This document shows, one piece after another, positions 3,976-5,465 of a stretch of DNA of 5,465 bases. The first letter of the stretch is position 1. Each line of letters starts with the position of its first letter. Under the pieces are notes generated by a model that was given only the letters and a program-made list of their open reading frames with translations, made no database searches and had not been told where the DNA came from. The stretch is from JACROF01 sp964598995. Its GTDB lineage: Bacteria; Patescibacteriota; Microgenomatia; Levybacterales; UBA12049. The translations under genes and the position numbers were made by a program. The stretch is from positions 1 to 5,465 of the forward strand of contig CAZRDR010000054.1 in NCBI GenBank assembly GCA_964598995.1, written 5' to 3'.

Positions 3976-5034
3976 ATGAACTACCTGTCCAAGTTTGCCT
4001 GGGTAAAACGAAATAAAAGAAAGACTATTATTATCGTCGTTGTGCTCATGCTCCTTATCGTAGTTTTCAGACCCAAACCACCAAAACCAATCGCTACTCA
4101 GACAATCAAACGCGGCAATATCACCCAGACTGTTTCAGCATCAGGCACTGTATATTCTGACTCTTCAGTCAATCTTAATTTCTTAGCAGGTGGTAAACTC
4201 ACGTACTTGAGTGTAAAAGTTGGCGACTCAGTGAAGAAGTATCAAACAATTGCGACGCTTGACCAGCGAAGCACACAAAAAAGTTTAGAAAATGCACTTA
4301 TCGATTATGCTAAAGAAAGAAATACATTCGATACGACTCAGCAAAATTACGGCAACCGCAAGCCACAGGATGCACTCAACGACAGTATGAGAAGAGTACT
4401 TGAGGATAATCAAAATGACCTCAATAAGGCAGTAAACTCTGTTGAGCTGCAGGAATTGGCAAAAGAACAATCAGTACTGACTACACCAATTGCAGGAGTT
4501 GTCACAAGAGCAGATGTTACATCAGCTGGAGTAAATGTAGGGCCGACGACGACATTTACCATCTCTGATCCTGACAACTTGATATTTAAAGCAGATGTCG
4601 ATGAGTCTGATATCGGTAAAGTAGGAACTGGTCAGACCATGAAGGTTACTCTTGATGCTTATCCAGATAATCCTATCAACCTTACTATTAACTCTATTGA
4701 CTTTGCTAGCCATCAGACCTCAACTGGCGGAACTGCCTATGCAGTCCAAGCAGCGCTTCCTCCAACTGCTCTATCGTATCGTCTCGGTATGAACGGCGAC
4801 GCAGAGATTATCGTAGCTGGGAATGATCATGTCATAACCATTCCTCTCTCAAGTCTTATTGATGATTCACATGTCTATATCCAAAAAGGAAAAGTTTTTG
4901 AAAAGAGACGAGTGAAAGTGGGACTTGAGAGTGACACTGCTGCAGAGATAGTGAGCGGACTGAAAGAAGGAGATAAAGTAGCGCTAAATCCTGATGAAGT
5001 AGAGAAAGCCTATCCGAAGCTTAAAAGTGAGTAA
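3976..5034 (+). CDS. MacA/HlyD-like membrane fusion protein (ABC exporter adaptor)
   Basis: Adaptor subunit of an ABC exporter, anchored in the cytoplasmic membrane and extending outside it. In its 352 residues: a basic N-terminus (KRNKRK at 11-16), one membrane anchor (17-31), and a Pro-Lys stretch (33-38). Then come the first half of the barrel-sandwich/lipoyl domain (about 48-97, with SASGTV and VKVGDSVKKYQTIATLD) and a short, polar helical hairpin (about 98-165). The second lipoyl half follows (168-196, LTTPIAGVVTRADV...GVNVGP), then a beta-barrel (about 197-285, including FKADVDESDIGKVGTGQ) and a C-terminal membrane-proximal domain (286-352, GLKEGDKVALNP). The order matches RND/MacA-type fusion proteins. 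An in-frame TTG at 3916 would add 20 residues, but ATG 3976 is preferred: the extension has no signal, and a -10 box precedes 3976. The ABC ATPase gene starts 5 bases after the stop. The exported substrate is unknown. Confidence 0.92.
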   Translation: MNYLSKFAWVKRNKRKTIIIVVVLMLLIVVFRPKPPKPIATQTIKRGNITQTVSASGTVYSDSSVNLNFLAGGKLTYLSVKVGDSVKKYQTIATLDQRSTQKSLENALIDYAKERNTFDTTQQNYGNRKPQDALNDSMRRVLEDNQNDLNKAVNSVELQELAKEQSVLTTPIAGVVTRADVTSAGVNVGPTTTFTISDPDNLIFKADVDESDIGKVGTGQTMKVTLDAYPDNPINLTINSIDFASHQTSTGGTAYAVQAALPPTALSYRLGMNGDAEIIVAGNDHVITIPLSSLIDDSHVYIQKGKVFEKRRVKVGLESDTAAEIVSGLKEGDKVALNPDEVEKAYPKLKSE

Positions 5035-5039
5035 TATGC

Positions 5040-5465
5040 ATGAAAGACGTGAACTTAGCCATCAAGCTTACTAATATCTCCAAAGAGTATGTAACTGACG
5101 AGGTCGTCACTAAGGTCCTTTTTGACGTGAATATCAGTGTTAAGAAAGGGGAGTTCGTAGCTATTACCGGTCCGTCAGGTTCAGGTAAGTCAACACTTCT
5201 AAATATTTTAGGACTTCTCGATACAGCCACTACTGGTACTTATATCCTTAACAAAATTGATGTTACTAGTCTTAACGAGGATGAACTCGCAGATATTCGT
5301 AACCGCGAAATTGGTTTTGTTTTCCAATCATTTAATCTGCTGAAAAGAATAACCGTTCTTGAAAATGTCATTATGCCTTCTATCTATCGTGGTACTGATG
5401 CGAAGGTACGTGAAGCGCGTGCTATTGAACTTTTGCAGGCAGTTGGCCTTGGCGAGCAAATGTAT
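5040..5465 (+). CDS. MacB/LolD-type ABC transporter ATP-binding protein, N-terminal part
   Basis: Starts at ATG 5040, 5 bases after the adaptor stop, and stays open to the right edge: 142 residues of an expected 220-240 (or more if fused to the permease). The Walker A is GPSGSGKST at 44-52, followed by LLNILGLLDTATTGTY, highly typical of MacB/LolD ATPases. NRE-IGFVFQSFNLL at 88-100 carries the Q-loop Q96, followed by TVLENVIMPSIYRG. The ABC signature, Walker B and switch histidine lie beyond the window. It powers the exporter whose adaptor is encoded just upstream; an FtsX-like permease is expected next. An in-frame TGA at 5028-5030 rules out an earlier start, and ATG 5036 is out of frame and closes after a few codons. 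There is no clear Shine-Dalgarno, so coupling to the adaptor gene is likely. Confidence 0.95.
   Translation, partial: MKDVNLAIKLTNISKEYVTDEVVTKVLFDVNISVKKGEFVAITGPSGSGKSTLLNILGLLDTATTGTYILNKIDVTSLNEDELADIRNREIGFVFQSFNLLKRITVLENVIMPSIYRGTDAKVREARAIELLQAVGLGEQMY

Noticed and set aside
5021..5230. 69-codon minus-strand frame opposite the ABC ATPase start
   Set aside because: Antisense to the Walker A region; shadow of a conserved gene.
1..5465. Mobile element, phage or defence island
   Set aside because: No transposase, integrase, terminal inverted repeats, att-type duplication of the tRNA ends, or defence-system signature was seen.

Overview
The window reads as an ordinary chromosomal stretch of a bacterium with a small, gene-dense genome. 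The best guess is Patescibacteria (Candidate Phyla Radiation), possibly a Microgenomates-like lineage. This is inference from several things together: a DUF2130 protein, a Thr/Pro-linker secreted protein, an archaeal-type NMN adenylyltransferase-like gene, tRNAs without an encoded CCA, mostly Shine-Dalgarno-less starts, and a moderate GC content of about 40% judged by eye. No 16S or ribosomal protein gene is present to settle the taxonomy.

Layout. 2-1818 (+): the 3' part of a DUF2130 coiled-coil/nuclease-like gene, then ribonuclease HII (rnhB) 2 bases after its stop, then a two-helix DUF378 membrane protein. The DUF378 gene has its own promoter, a full-length Shine-Dalgarno and a strong rho-independent terminator. 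1882-2139 (+): AT-rich leader with a hairpin and a doubtful 62-codon ORF. 2140-3167 (-): a NadM-like nucleotidyltransferase, an unrecognised anchored or secreted Thr/Pro-rich protein, and tRNA-Lys(CUU). 3232-3807 (+): a GrpB/UPF0157 nucleotidyltransferase-fold protein. 3814-3888 (-): tRNA-Arg(UCG). 3976-5465 (+): a MacA/HlyD-like membrane fusion protein, then the N-terminal 142 residues of a MacB/LolD-type ABC ATPase that runs off the window. The transporter permease would be expected further downstream.

How the parts fit. RNase HII serves genome maintenance (removing ribonucleotides from DNA). The NadM-like protein probably makes NAD+ or a related dinucleotide. The adaptor and ATPase are two parts of one tripartite exporter. 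The remaining genes have no functional link that the sequence shows.

No defence island, CRISPR array, transposon or obvious new multi-gene system was found. The most interesting sequence-level pattern is in transcription and translation signals. Three plus-strand starts (1951, 3232, 3976) each carry a -10-like hexamer exactly 6 bases upstream of the ATG and have no Shine-Dalgarno, the geometry of leaderless mRNAs. The DUF378 gene instead has a perfect 10-base anti-Shine-Dalgarno match. Other points to check are the conflict between the 62-codon ORF and a possible minus-strand terminator inside it, and a dyad in the promoter spacer of the secreted protein gene.
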